NCBI GenBank assembly: GCA_963844115.1
Contig: CAWJNN010000065.1
Location: 51,650-115,649 of the forward strand
Reading direction: 5' to 3'
From: CS4-C045 sp963844115
GTDB taxonomy: Bacteria > Planctomycetota > Planctomycetia > Pirellulales > UBA7805
Length of the DNA: 64,000 bases
The notes below the pieces were generated by a model that worked only from the letters and a program-made list of their open reading frames with translations, was not told where the DNA came from and ran no database searches. The first letter of the stretch is position 1, and each line of letters opens with the position of its first letter. A program made the position numbers and the translations under genes. Shown here piece after piece: positions 1 to 8,454 of the stretch.

Positions 1-516
1 CAAATCATAGGCCCAAACGACAGCACGCTTCCCGACGGTCGTCGGCTGGGCGGGCTGGAGATGCGTCCAGCCCAGGCAGGGAAGATCGCGATGTCGAACC
101 GCGAAGGTTGCGAGGCGATCAATCACGGCCATCAGACGAATGCGGATGATATCGATCGCGTCGCGCAACAGGATCAGGTCCGTGTTGTCGGTTACGAAAC
201 AGCTGGTTGCTCCCCAATGAATGATCTTACGCGCCTGCGGGCAGACATCTCCGTAAGCGTGAACGTGCGCCATAACATCATGGCGAAGTCGAGCTTCGTA
301 TTGCTGGGCAGCTTCGAAGTCAATGTTTTCCGCCTGGCTCTTCAATTCTGCTATTTGCTCGTCCGTGATCGGGAGACCGAGCTCTTTTTCAGCCTCGGCC
401 AGCGCGATCCACATTCGCCGCCACGTGCGAAATTTTCGATCTCCGCCCCACAGCGTACTCATTTCGTGCGATGCATAACGGGTCACCAGCGGATTGTCGT
501 ACAGTTCGTGAGACAT
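1..516 (-). CDS. purB: Adenylosuccinate lyase, N-terminal part (runs off the window)
   Basis: The minus strand reads an open frame from the ATG at 516 to the window edge, 172 codons with no stop. It begins MSHELYDNPLVTRYAS and contains WGATSCFVTDNTD and THLQPAQPTTVGKR, the substrate-binding motifs of the fumarase/aspartase superfamily in the PurB form. The family makes fumarate from adenylosuccinate and SAICAR in purine synthesis. The C-terminal two thirds, including the signature loop, lie outside the window. The start is chosen because the canonical SHELYxNPLxxRY opening follows it directly. It is divergent from the ECF sigma gene. Confidence 0.93.
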   Translation of the reverse strand, partial: MSHELYDNPLVTRYASHEMSTLWGGDRKFRTWRRMWIALAEAEKELGLPITDEQIAELKSQAENIDFEAAQQYEARLRHDVMAHVHAYGDVCPQARKIIHWGATSCFVTDNTDLILLRDAIDIIRIRLMAVIDRLATFAVRHRDLPCLGWTHLQPAQPTTVGKRAVVWAYDL

Positions 517-526
517 GGAACGAGAG

Positions 527-721
527 GTTAGAGGTGGGAGGTTAGTGGATAGAGGGTAGAGGATAGAGGGAAGAGCGTGGAAAGCGGTCGATGGAAGGCT
601 GAGCGCAGGACTTGCAATATCATTCTAGCGGCGTTCAGAGTGACAGAGGAGGCCCTCGCCGTCCGTGGCTCGGTTACTACCCTGTCCCCTAACCTCTAAC
701 CTCTTCCCTCTACCCTCTATT
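527..721. repeat. Inverted purine/pyrimidine-rich repeat pair
   Basis: Between purB and the sigma factor, purine-rich copies around 527-576 (GAGGTTAGAGG, GGATAGAGGG units) are matched by pyrimidine-rich counterparts at about 687-721 (CCTAACCTCTAACC, CCCTCTACCCTCT). The two blocks are roughly complementary and about 110 bp apart. Function is unknown. A long imperfect stem or a spreading intergenic repeat are both possible. Confidence 0.6.
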
Positions 722-740
722 TTCGACGATACTGACCTGC

Positions 741-1373
741 ATGTGGCCCGACTCGGAACAGACACAGGAATTGATGGCTCAAGCCAAAGAAGGCGACCAG
801 GTGGCGGTCAATCGTTTATTCGAACGTCATCGCGAAGCGGTTCGGCGTATGATCAGCCTGCGGATGGATCGCCGAATGCAACAGCGCGTCGACGCCAGCG
901 ACATCGTGCAGGACGTCCTGATCGATGCCAATCGACGTTTGGCCGAGTACTTGGAAGACCCCGCGATGCCGTTCCATCTTTGGCTGCGGCAGATGGCCCA
1001 GGACCGGCTGATCGACGCACATCGGCGCCATCGGGTGGCGGCGAAACGATCGGTTGATCGCGAACAACGGCTCGTGGCTCGGCATCACCTGGATCAATCC
1101 ACGCTGGAACTGGCTGCTCAACTATGCGCTGGCGGAAAGACACCGGCGGCGGCCGCGGAATGGAACGAACTGCAAGTCTTATTTCGCGCGGCACTTGATC
1201 AGCTTGACGAACATGATCGAGAGGTTGTCCTGATGCGCCACTTCGAAAAGTTGTCAAACAGCGAAGTGGCTGAGGCACTGGGGTTATCGCCACCAGCGGC
1301 AAGTATGCGATATTTGCGAGCCGTGCGACGGCTGCGTGAGATACTTGCCAGCGAACAGTCCAGCTATCGATGA
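741..1373 (+). CDS. ECF-type RNA polymerase sigma factor
   Basis: This 210-residue protein has a region 2-like N-terminal half (LFERHREAVRRMI, DASDIVQDVLIDA, FHLWLRQMAQDRLIDAHRRH) and a region 4 helix-turn-helix near residues 155-200 (VVLMRHFEKLSNSEVAEALGLSPPAASMRYLRAVRRL). Such factors direct RNA polymerase to specific promoters. The stop codon overlaps the ATG of the next gene (ATGA, 1370-1373), a Ser/Thr kinase. This kinase-linked arrangement is common in planctomycetes and suggests control by phosphorylation rather than by a classical anti-sigma factor; that is inference. The targets cannot be read from the sequence. Confidence 0.92.
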   Translation: MWPDSEQTQELMAQAKEGDQVAVNRLFERHREAVRRMISLRMDRRMQQRVDASDIVQDVLIDANRRLAEYLEDPAMPFHLWLRQMAQDRLIDAHRRHRVAAKRSVDREQRLVARHHLDQSTLELAAQLCAGGKTPAAAAEWNELQVLFRAALDQLDEHDREVVLMRHFEKLSNSEVAEALGLSPPAASMRYLRAVRRLREILASEQSSYR

Positions 1374-3037
1374 CCACCGAACATTCACCCGATCCGGAAT
1401 CTAAAAAAGATCAGCAGCTGGCATCCGCACTGGAAAGACTATTGGATGCCCAGTTGCGGGGCGGCGAAGTCGATGTCGAATCGGAGGTCGCTGACCGTCC
1501 GGAGTTGGCAAACGAATTACGCCAACTTTGGGCGGCGGTCCAGGTTGCCGATGTGTGCGCCCTCTCCTGGACAGACTCCGTCATTCCTCCGGAGGAAGCG
1601 TTGGGAGCGCCTCGTGAGCTTCCCTGTCAGTTTGGCGATTACGAACTTTTGGAAGAAATCGGTCGCGGCGGAATGGGCGTCGTCTACAAGGCGTGGCAAT
1701 CCAGCCTGGAGCGAACGGTCGCCTTGAAGATGATGCTGCGCGGCGAGCTGGCGTCGAGCGACGATTTATCGCGTTTTCGCAGCGAAGCGGAGGCGGCCGC
1801 TGGCCTGAATCACCGCGGGATCGTTCCCGTTTACGAAGTGGGGCAACACGATGGCCACGCGTATTTCAGTATGCAGTACATCGAGGGGCTGGACCTCGCG
1901 GAGCGTCTGGCCGATGGTCCCATGCTGTCACGCGATGCCGCCGCGATTCTGGCCAGTGTCGCTCGTGCAGTCCACGCGGCGCATCTGCGCGGCATTCTGC
2001 ATCGCGACGTCAAGCCGTCAAACATCCTCCTGGATGACGATGGCGAACCGCACGTGACCGACTTCGGGCTGGCCAAGCGAATCTCGGCGCAACAAAGTTT
2101 GACGCAGACCGGGGCCATTCTGGGAACGCCCAGTTTTTTGGCACCCGAACAGGCTGGCGGAAATCGCGGCGAGATCGGGCCGGCTACCGATGTCTATGGC
2201 TTGGGGGCGGTTCTCTACCAAATGCTGACCGGCCGTCCACCGTTTCAGGCAGCGACTCCGTTGGACACGATTCTTCTGGTCCTGGAACAAGACCCTCTGC
2301 CCCCGCGGCTGTTGAATCCACTCGCGGACCGGGAACTGGAACTTATCGCGTTGCGGTGTCTTCAGAAGCCGATCGAACTTCGCTACGGCAGCGCCAACGC
2401 GCTGGCGAACGATCTGAAGGCCTATCTGGAAGGCAACCCGATCAGCGCTCGAAGTGGCAAGTTCAGTGCCGTCATGGCCCGCTGGTTTCGGGAGACCCAT
2501 CACGTCTCGATTCTGGAGAACTGGGGCCTGTTGTGGATGTGGCACGCCGTCGTCTTGCTGGCGTTATGCATCCTGACGAATGTCATGCATCGACGAGGAT
2601 TCGAAGAACCGGCTGCGTATCTGGTGCTGTGGGGTGGTGGTCTCGCGGTCTGGGCCCCGATCTTCTGGGCCATTCGCCGCCGCGCCGGTCCTGTAATGTT
2701 CGTCGAACGACAGGTTGCTCACGTCTGGGGTGGCAGCGTGATCGCGAGCGTTGGACTGTTCGCGATCGAATGGATTTTGGGTCTTCAGGTTTTGACACTC
2801 TCCCCCGTTTTAGGATTGATCAACGGCATCGTATTTACAGTGAAGGCAGGCATTCTTTCCGGAGAATTCTATATCCACGCAGCCGTCTTATTTCTGACGG
2901 CCGCCGTGATGGCCGTACTGCAGAGGAACGGGAGCGACTTGGGCATCTCCCTGTTCGGCGTCGTTTCGGCCGCCGTGTTTTTCCTGCCGGGCTGGAAATA
3001 CCATCGCCGCCGCATCGACGCTCAGAATCGCGCCTAA
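1370..3037 (+). CDS. Membrane-anchored Ser/Thr protein kinase
   Basis: The 555-residue protein starts by a 4-nt overlap with the ECF sigma gene, implying coupled translation. Residues about 1-85 are a variable linker. A Hanks-type kinase domain follows, with glycine loop GRGGMGVVYKA, lysine in VALKMML, catalytic loop HRDVKPSNILLDD, DFG in VTDFGLAKRI, and the LGTPSFLAPEQ activation segment. The C-terminal ~170 residues carry about five hydrophobic helices (LLWMWHAVVLLALCIL onward) with no recognisable extracellular sensor. All catalytic residues are present. It probably phosphorylates the upstream sigma factor or its partners, by analogy with other planctomycete sigma-kinase pairs. Confidence 0.93.
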   Translation: MTTEHSPDPESKKDQQLASALERLLDAQLRGGEVDVESEVADRPELANELRQLWAAVQVADVCALSWTDSVIPPEEALGAPRELPCQFGDYELLEEIGRGGMGVVYKAWQSSLERTVALKMMLRGELASSDDLSRFRSEAEAAAGLNHRGIVPVYEVGQHDGHAYFSMQYIEGLDLAERLADGPMLSRDAAAILASVARAVHAAHLRGILHRDVKPSNILLDDDGEPHVTDFGLAKRISAQQSLTQTGAILGTPSFLAPEQAGGNRGEIGPATDVYGLGAVLYQMLTGRPPFQAATPLDTILLVLEQDPLPPRLLNPLADRELELIALRCLQKPIELRYGSANALANDLKAYLEGNPISARSGKFSAVMARWFRETHHVSILENWGLLWMWHAVVLLALCILTNVMHRRGFEEPAAYLVLWGGGLAVWAPIFWAIRRRAGPVMFVERQVAHVWGGSVIASVGLFAIEWILGLQVLTLSPVLGLINGIVFTVKAGILSGEFYIHAAVLFLTAAVMAVLQRNGSDLGISLFGVVSAAVFFLPGWKYHRRRIDAQNRA

Positions 3038-3571
3038 TCAAAGAGCGGAACTGCGCGGAACTGCGCGGACTGAGCGGCACACTGCGCCTATAGAGCGACG
3101 CGCATCAATCGTTTAACGCCCAGCCGCAGGCGCCGGCACATTCGGAATGCCGGCGCCTGCGGCTGGGCGTTAAACCAAGTGCTCAAAAAACGTCGTCGCA
3201 GTGATCAGCGATGAGACTGGCCCGCGCCGGCGAACGGGAATTGTTGCATTCGCGATACAATAGTAGCCAAGAAACGGCCTAACGCCCGAATCCTCTTGCG
3301 GGTGGAAGACCGCGTTCTTCACGTCGCTCGTTCAACTGTCGACGGTATTCCATTCAATCAATGTAAAGGCGGATCGAACGCGCATGGACGAAGTTCCAAA
3401 GTGTCGCTGCGGGAATCCTAGTCAACCTAGCAGCAACAACGATCGGTTACCGCAGCGTCTGGCAAACCTTACGGTTCCGAAAAGTTCCAGAAGTAGCTAC
3501 ACGACTGCGGCTCGGGCCGTCGCACATTATCCCGATTTTGACCACTGCCTGGCAATTCCGGCTGAACAAAG
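3038..3571. other. Intergenic region between convergent genes
   Basis: About 530 bp between the kinase and the YndJ-like gene, which converge. It contains the long hairpin at 3111-3175. A short direct repeat, GCGGAACTGCGCGGA-like, lies at about 3047-3070. Open frames here lack start-site support or family resemblance, so I see no gene. Confidence 0.6.
3111..3175. terminator. Near-perfect 28-bp hairpin
   Basis: GTTTAACGCCCAGCCGCAGG and onward to CCGGCA is repeated as its exact reverse complement after a 9-nt loop, CATTCGGAA. The very stable stem lies just after the kinase stop and between convergent genes. It could act as a bidirectional terminator. It could equally be a mobile REP-like intergenic hairpin, as it lacks a clear U-tract. 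Confidence 0.6.
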
Positions 3572-4582
3572 TCATCCATCGTTGTTTGTGGTTCGGTACG
3601 GGCTGCCGCCGCCCAAGGATACCGCCAGCATGCCGATCAGGGCATAGCCGAACGCCAAGGTCGCACCGTGTAGCCGTATCATCGTGGGAACGTCCAGCCA
3701 CCCGCCACCAGAATAGGCCTCTCGGCCTTGCAACGAACCGACGTATTCCCCTACGGCGTATCCCATGGCCAATCCCATTCCGCACAGCAGTGCGACTGCA
3801 CTGAATGCGAGCAGCGACATGACGTCAGCTTGCGAGGTTTCGCTGAAGGCGACTTTCAATTGAAGGATGCCAGCGGTCGCCGCAAACCACGCCACGCCAA
3901 CGGCAGTTGTCACCTCCAGCAACGGCGACCACGTAATCCCGACGGCTAGCAGAAGCGTAAGGGCGGCCAGGACCGGCACGACAGTTTCTGCCAGCCGACT
4001 CTTCAAGCATGCGACCACGTGTCCAGCGATAATCGGTAACGCGAATCCCGCGAAATGAAAATGGACGGCGGTCAGCTCCGCAATCACCGGCGGAAAGCTG
4101 CCCGGCCACGCTCCCCATCGCCACATTCCGACCCAGGCACCACCGATCGCGATCAGCACCAGCCCGATATCGAATGCAAGTTGATGTGCGGCGGTGAACT
4201 TTTCGGCCCGCGCGACAAAGCGTCGCAGACCGGCCGCTGCAAGAATCGCCGTCACAGCTATCCAGGGAACGGTCAGCACGAGAGACAGCGACCCGACCGG
4301 AACCATACTGGCAGCGACCAGGGCGAGCGCCGCCGGGAGGCTGCAACGCAGCGCAATTTGTAGTAAACGTTGCGCGGCCCGGTCTGTCGTCTGTCGCAGG
4401 ATGAGTTGAACCCCAAGAGGAACGATGACCAGCGCCGCCAATAGGAGGGCAGCGGTCGGCAGATCGGGTCGCCGCGCCAGCAGGAATACTCCAGCGACGA
4501 CGGCCCCGCACCAGGCCGAATCGGCCAACCGTTTGGACCTCAAGACTTTACTCGTGCGCCGTTCGGATGAACCATTCGTCAC
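3572..4582 (-). CDS. YndJ-like integral membrane protein
   Basis: The 336-residue protein is nearly all hydrophobic, with roughly eight to nine membrane segments. The motif AELTAVHFHFAGFALPI (about residues 165-182) matches the conserved HFHYAGF signature I recall for the YndJ family, whose function is unknown. Conserved histidines in the membrane, including a second in MIRLHGATLAFGYALIG, might bind a metal or haem; this is speculation. Its ATG overlaps the stop of the DUF1990 gene by 4 nt, so the two are very likely co-translated and work together. Confidence 0.72.
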   Translation of the reverse strand: MTNGSSERRTSKVLRSKRLADSAWCGAVVAGVFLLARRPDLPTAALLLAALVIVPLGVQLILRQTTDRAAQRLLQIALRCSLPAALALVAASMVPVGSLSLVLTVPWIAVTAILAAAGLRRFVARAEKFTAAHQLAFDIGLVLIAIGGAWVGMWRWGAWPGSFPPVIAELTAVHFHFAGFALPIIAGHVVACLKSRLAETVVPVLAALTLLLAVGITWSPLLEVTTAVGVAWFAATAGILQLKVAFSETSQADVMSLLAFSAVALLCGMGLAMGYAVGEYVGSLQGREAYSGGGWLDVPTMIRLHGATLAFGYALIGMLAVSLGGGSPYRTTNNDG

Positions 4583-5271
4583 CGGTTGGATTCTCCCGCT
4601 TCATGGTCGCGGGTCACCGGACGGCTTGCGCTGTGGTGCAATTCTCTTGCGGCATTCTTCAACTCGTCGACTGCCAGCTGCATGGATCGAGCCGAACGCC
4701 TCGCGAAACGACGCTGGTAGTAACGCGCGACGGGCATGCCCAGCCACGTGAGCAGCGTCGCCGGACGGGAGAATGCTTTCAGGTCGTACCAGACGGTGTC
4801 GTCCTCCCGATTCCATTCGACCAGAAACCGTTCTTCGCCTCGTTCGACGTGACCCGGCAAGGATCCGTAAGCAACGCCGAACCGCGTTGTGGCAGGGCGG
4901 TCGTCGCGGTTGGGTTCGCCGACGGGTTCGTCGACAGTGTAAACTATGCGGCAGGCCGCCAGCTTCCATAGTCCCAGAGCCTTAAGCAGCACGGCGGCCG
5001 TCGTTCCTTCTTTGATCGGTGTCGATCGCGGCCAGACCTCTGCCACATCGTCGGGGAATTGGCGCCACGCCTTCAAGGCGCTCTTCGCGGCGTCAAAGGT
5101 GTCCTGGCCGACTCCCAGAAACGTTCGGTAGTGGGCACCGTCATATCCGGCCGGATACGGCTCGTCACGGGTCGCGCCAATCAGATCGTATTCGTAACTG
5201 AAGGTAAGGTGACACTGTCCTTCGCGATAGCGATCGATCACCGACAGCGGGGGCTTGTGTCGAAAATACAT
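4579..5271 (-). CDS. DUF1990 family protein
   Basis: The start at 5271 gives 230 residues beginning MYFRHKPPLSVIDRY; the frame stays open further upstream but that part shows no family resemblance. Features typical of DUF1990 are the YEYDLIGATR and YPAGYDGAHYRTFLGVG stretches, a central CRIVYTVDE, and the C-terminal FGVAYGSLPGHVERGEERF with DTVWYDLKAFSRP. The family has a START/SRPBCC-like look and no established activity. It is the first gene of a two-gene unit with the YndJ-like membrane protein (4-nt overlap). Confidence 0.78.
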   Translation of the reverse strand: MYFRHKPPLSVIDRYREGQCHLTFSYEYDLIGATRDEPYPAGYDGAHYRTFLGVGQDTFDAAKSALKAWRQFPDDVAEVWPRSTPIKEGTTAAVLLKALGLWKLAACRIVYTVDEPVGEPNRDDRPATTRFGVAYGSLPGHVERGEERFLVEWNREDDTVWYDLKAFSRPATLLTWLGMPVARYYQRRFARRSARSMQLAVDELKNAARELHHSASRPVTRDHEAGESNR

Positions 5272-5348
5272 CAGCGTGGAACCTCGGATGGTGAACCTAT
5301 ACCAAGGACCGGAATTGGCGAAGCGAATTAACCGCCGGGGGCAAACTG

Positions 5349-6533
5349 CTATTCCGTTGCCATGGCCAGCCGTTCGGCAATCGGTGGGTGGCTGTGAAAC
5401 AGGAATACTTCGACCGGATGAGGTTCTGGATCGTCCTTGTTTAACTTGGCAAGCTTCGTAAATGCCGAAATATAGGCTTCGTTCAAGTGCGTTCGGTCGA
5501 GCGCATAACGATCGCACTGCCGTTCGAAGAATCGTGTAACCATGTTCTTCAACGGCTCGGTCAGCTGACTGAACACGGCAATGAAAAACAGCATCATCGG
5601 CAGGGTATAGACGGGGAAATCGTGATAGTTGAGCGACTGTCCGTGGGATCCCACCCAGGTATTGAAAAGTCGGTCACATAGCCAAAAGGCCACCAGCGAG
5701 TAGAGTCCGGCCATCACGATCGATTTCCAGATGTGGCGGTAGACATGGTGGCCGACTTCATGAGCGAATATGACTTCGATTTCATCAAGAGTGAACTTCT
5801 TCAACAGATTGTCGCCCATGATGACGCGTCGGGTGCGACCGAGACCGGCCAGCATTGCGTTGGCCTTCACGGTGTCGGCGCTCATGTTGATGCCGTAGAC
5901 GCCCTGGATCGTGAGGCCGGTGCCCTCCGCCAGTTGTGCCATGCGACGATTCAGTTCGTCGGTGCGCTCGCCAGGCTCCAAGGGTTCAATCTTGTTAAAC
6001 AGAGGAAGGATCAGAACGGGAGCAAGCTGACCCATTACGATCGTGATCAAGAAAAACGCCACCGCGGCGATGATCCACCACCAGGCTCCGGTTAACCAGA
6101 TGACCCAGTACAAGCCGCAGATCAACAGCAGACTAAAGGTCATACCCAAGGCATGACTCTTGGCGTATTGCTTTAACCATCGACCGATCGTCTGACGCGA
6201 CAAGCCGAATTGGTGTTCGAGGACAAAACCGCCATAGAACGCCAGGGGGAAGGAGATTATCGAGCCGAGCACGATCAGCAGTAACATCAGCGACGCCAGC
6301 CGAATCGTTTCCGGCCAATCGGCGCCGGGTACCCACTGCATCAGCCAACCCGCCGGCCCACCTAAGACGAACGCCATCACCGCTAAAAAGACCAGGTCGA
6401 TGACTCGATCGACGATGTCGCAGGCGAGTTCGATCTGCCCTTTTCGTTTGGACTCCGCCAGCTGTTCGGGCGTCATCTCGCCAGCATCGTCTGCCTCCGC
6501 TTCGTAGGCGGCCTGTGGTTGGTTATCGGTCAT
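5349..6533 (-). CDS. M48 family (Ste24/CAAX protease-like) membrane metallopeptidase
   Basis: The 394-residue protein has an N-terminal acidic leader (about 1-30), then several membrane helices and the zinc-protease motif HEVGHH (HExxH) at about residue 260. The downstream glutamate lies in the FFERQCDRYALDR stretch, which is the third zinc ligand region of Ste24-like enzymes. In eukaryotes the family removes CAAX tails; bacterial members act in membrane protein quality control. Length and topology fit Ste24 rather than the shorter HtpX. It lies 77 bp upstream of the DUF1990 gene on the same strand. Confidence 0.9.
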   Translation of the reverse strand: MTDNQPQAAYEAEADDAGEMTPEQLAESKRKGQIELACDIVDRVIDLVFLAVMAFVLGGPAGWLMQWVPGADWPETIRLASLMLLLIVLGSIISFPLAFYGGFVLEHQFGLSRQTIGRWLKQYAKSHALGMTFSLLLICGLYWVIWLTGAWWWIIAAVAFFLITIVMGQLAPVLILPLFNKIEPLEPGERTDELNRRMAQLAEGTGLTIQGVYGINMSADTVKANAMLAGLGRTRRVIMGDNLLKKFTLDEIEVIFAHEVGHHVYRHIWKSIVMAGLYSLVAFWLCDRLFNTWVGSHGQSLNYHDFPVYTLPMMLFFIAVFSQLTEPLKNMVTRFFERQCDRYALDRTHLNEAYISAFTKLAKLNKDDPEPHPVEVFLFHSHPPIAERLAMATE

Positions 6534-6578
6534 CGGTCGTCGCTTTTCGGTAATCGGTAATCGGTAATCAGTTCCTGA

Positions 6579-7247
6579 TCACCGCATCCTCGTCGCCCAC
6601 GTCCAATGGCGATCGCTGGTGGTCTTTACACTGGCTGGATCGAATCCTAGTTCTTTAACGATGTCGCGCATTTCGTGCAGGGTGAGGGACGCGCGCAGCG
6701 AATCGTCAAAAAGACGTTGCTGCATTTCGTCTTCATCCCCGGCATAAGTATTGACCAGGCGTCGTACGGCAGCATCGTCAGGCGGCCGCAGCAAGTCGCG
6801 GAAGAAGAGGACGCCGCCGGATGTCGTGACTCGGACCGCTTCCGCTAGCACGGGGGCTGGATCCGGAATGTGGTGAACGATGCTGTTCGAAATCGTCGCG
6901 GCGAACTGACCTTCGTCAAACGGCAAATCTTTGGCATCGACGATTTGCAGATCGATTCGATCGCTCAATCCTCCGCCGGAAACGTTCGCGCGCCCCAGTT
7001 CAATCATGCTCACCGACTGGTCGACGGCGAGCACGCGGCAGCGGCTAACGCGCGCGCAAAGTTCCATTGGGATCCGCGCGGTACCGGTTCCCAGATCCAA
7101 GACGGTGTCCCGCAAAGCGTCATTGCCGCAAAAGCGCAGCAGATCGGTCACGAAGGCAGCGTTGACCGCCGCATGGTCCATCGCGTCGTACGCCGCCGCT
7201 TCGTCAGGCGTATCCATGACTTCCGGTTCAAGGACTCGACTTAACAT
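6579..7247 (-). CDS. Class I SAM-dependent methyltransferase
   Basis: The 222-residue protein shows motif I VLDLGTGTARIPMELC (about residues 49-64), motif II-like VLAVDQSVSMIELGR, and the SAM-adenine contact region IVDAKDLPFDEGQFAATISNSIVHHIPD, followed by RVTTSGGVLFFRDLLRP. This is the Methyltransf_11 fold. The C-terminus (LTLHEMRDIVKELGFDPASV) resembles small-molecule methyltransferases. The substrate cannot be inferred. The gene lies 45 bp upstream of the M48 protease on the same strand, so they may be co-transcribed. Confidence 0.88.
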   Translation of the reverse strand: MLSRVLEPEVMDTPDEAAAYDAMDHAAVNAAFVTDLLRFCGNDALRDTVLDLGTGTARIPMELCARVSRCRVLAVDQSVSMIELGRANVSGGGLSDRIDLQIVDAKDLPFDEGQFAATISNSIVHHIPDPAPVLAEAVRVTTSGGVLFFRDLLRPPDDAAVRRLVNTYAGDEDEMQQRLFDDSLRASLTLHEMRDIVKELGFDPASVKTTSDRHWTWATRMR

Positions 7248-7766
7248 GCCCGTTTTCTTTCAATTGGAGCGGCTTGGTTGTGTACACAGGATCTGGCGGC
7301 GTCTCATGGTTTCGCATGTCTGAGCTAGCATGATCCAGTGGTGTATCAGATTCGGACACTGTCGTATCAAGTCGACTGCAACTTTAGGGAAATATCTTCC
7401 AAAAATGGCTGCGATCAAAGCGGGGTCCCGGCCTTGAGACATACAAACGGCAGTTTTTTCAAAGTGCTTGTCATCAATAGTTTACGTCCGATCGAGGGCC
7501 GCTTTGGAAAAGGTTTCTCGATCTGTGACAACTAGTTAGGTATGGCAGTTGCAATGATCTTTGGATGGCGAGTTCGGCCTGCCAAAATAAATGAACAATA
7601 GTGGCTGAGGCCAGCCTTTCGTCAATCTTGTCTGCAAGCAAAATCTGCTAAGATACGCCTAAGTAGTTGATTGAACCTTGCTTAGGTCGCTTCGGGAAGA
7701 CCGGTTGGTCAATGGGAGCGAACGAAAAAGGTTCGAACACTACTGCACACTGGGACGTAAGCAAGG
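7248..7766. other. Intergenic, divergent promoter region
   Basis: About 520 bp between the minus-strand methyltransferase and the plus-strand ECF sigma gene, lower in GC than its neighbours. It must contain promoters for both directions, but I could not place a convincing box. No RNA gene or credible open frame is visible. Confidence 0.5.
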
Positions 7767-8429
7767 ATGACTACCATCGTTGAACAAAGCGTTGAACAAA
7801 GACGGATTGGGAAACGAATGACCGGTGAGTCCGGCCAGGCGAGCGATGAGCAATTATTGCTCGGCTATTGCGAGACCGGTGATCGCGAACAATTCGAGCA
7901 GCTTGTGCAACGCTACGAACGTGAACTTTACAGCTATCTTCGCCGCTATTTGGGCAATGCCGAAATGGCAGAGGATGCCTTCCAATGCTCTTTCTTGCAA
8001 GTTCATTTGAAATGTGATCAGTTTCAAGAGGGGCGACGTTTCCGTCCGTGGTTGTACACCATCGCAACAAACCAGGCCATCGACCTGCAGAGACGCAATC
8101 GGCGGCATCGAATAGCCAGTCTGGACACTAGTAGTCGCACAAGCGGCGATGACCAGCTGGGAGCCTTGATTGATCTGCTGCAGAGCCGCGAGGAATCGCC
8201 GTTTACAAGTGTTGAACTCGACGAACAAAAACGATGGATACGTCGTACCGTTGAAGAGTTGCCCGATCCACTACGGGCCGCGGTGGTTCTCGTTTACTAC
8301 CAGGGACTCAAATACCGCGAAGCCGCTGACGTGCTTTCAATTCCTGTTGGAACAGTGAAGAGTCGATTGCACACTGCGCTTCTCAAGCTGAATCAAGCTT
8401 GGCTGAAGTCCCAGGCTCAACACAATTAG
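7767..8429 (+). CDS. ECF-type RNA polymerase sigma factor
   Basis: The 220-residue protein has region 2 (EQFEQLVQRYERELYSYLRRYLG, AEDAFQCSFLQVHLKCDQF, RPWLYTIATNQAIDLQRR) and region 4 (LPDPLRAAVVLVYYQGLKYREAADVLSIPVGTVKSRLHTALLKL). It is a classical ECF factor, different in type from the one at 741. Translation may instead begin at the in-frame ATG at 7818, just before GESGQASDEQLL. A probable membrane partner with an anti-sigma-like N-terminus starts 25 bp downstream, the usual place for a regulator of the factor. Confidence 0.92.
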   Translation: MTTIVEQSVEQRRIGKRMTGESGQASDEQLLLGYCETGDREQFEQLVQRYERELYSYLRRYLGNAEMAEDAFQCSFLQVHLKCDQFQEGRRFRPWLYTIATNQAIDLQRRNRRHRIASLDTSSRTSGDDQLGALIDLLQSREESPFTSVELDEQKRWIRRTVEELPDPLRAAVVLVYYQGLKYREAADVLSIPVGTVKSRLHTALLKLNQAWLKSQAQHN

Positions 8430-8454
8430 AAAGACTCAGGAGATTGTTAAGGTA

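Noticed and set aside
61..531. 156-codon plus-strand open frame at the left end
   Set aside because: It lies opposite the clearly recognisable purB reading frame and has no family resemblance.
3384..3647. 87-codon plus-strand open frame after the kinase gene
   Set aside because: It overlaps the end of the YndJ-like gene on the other strand, lacks a ribosome site and has no recognisable content.
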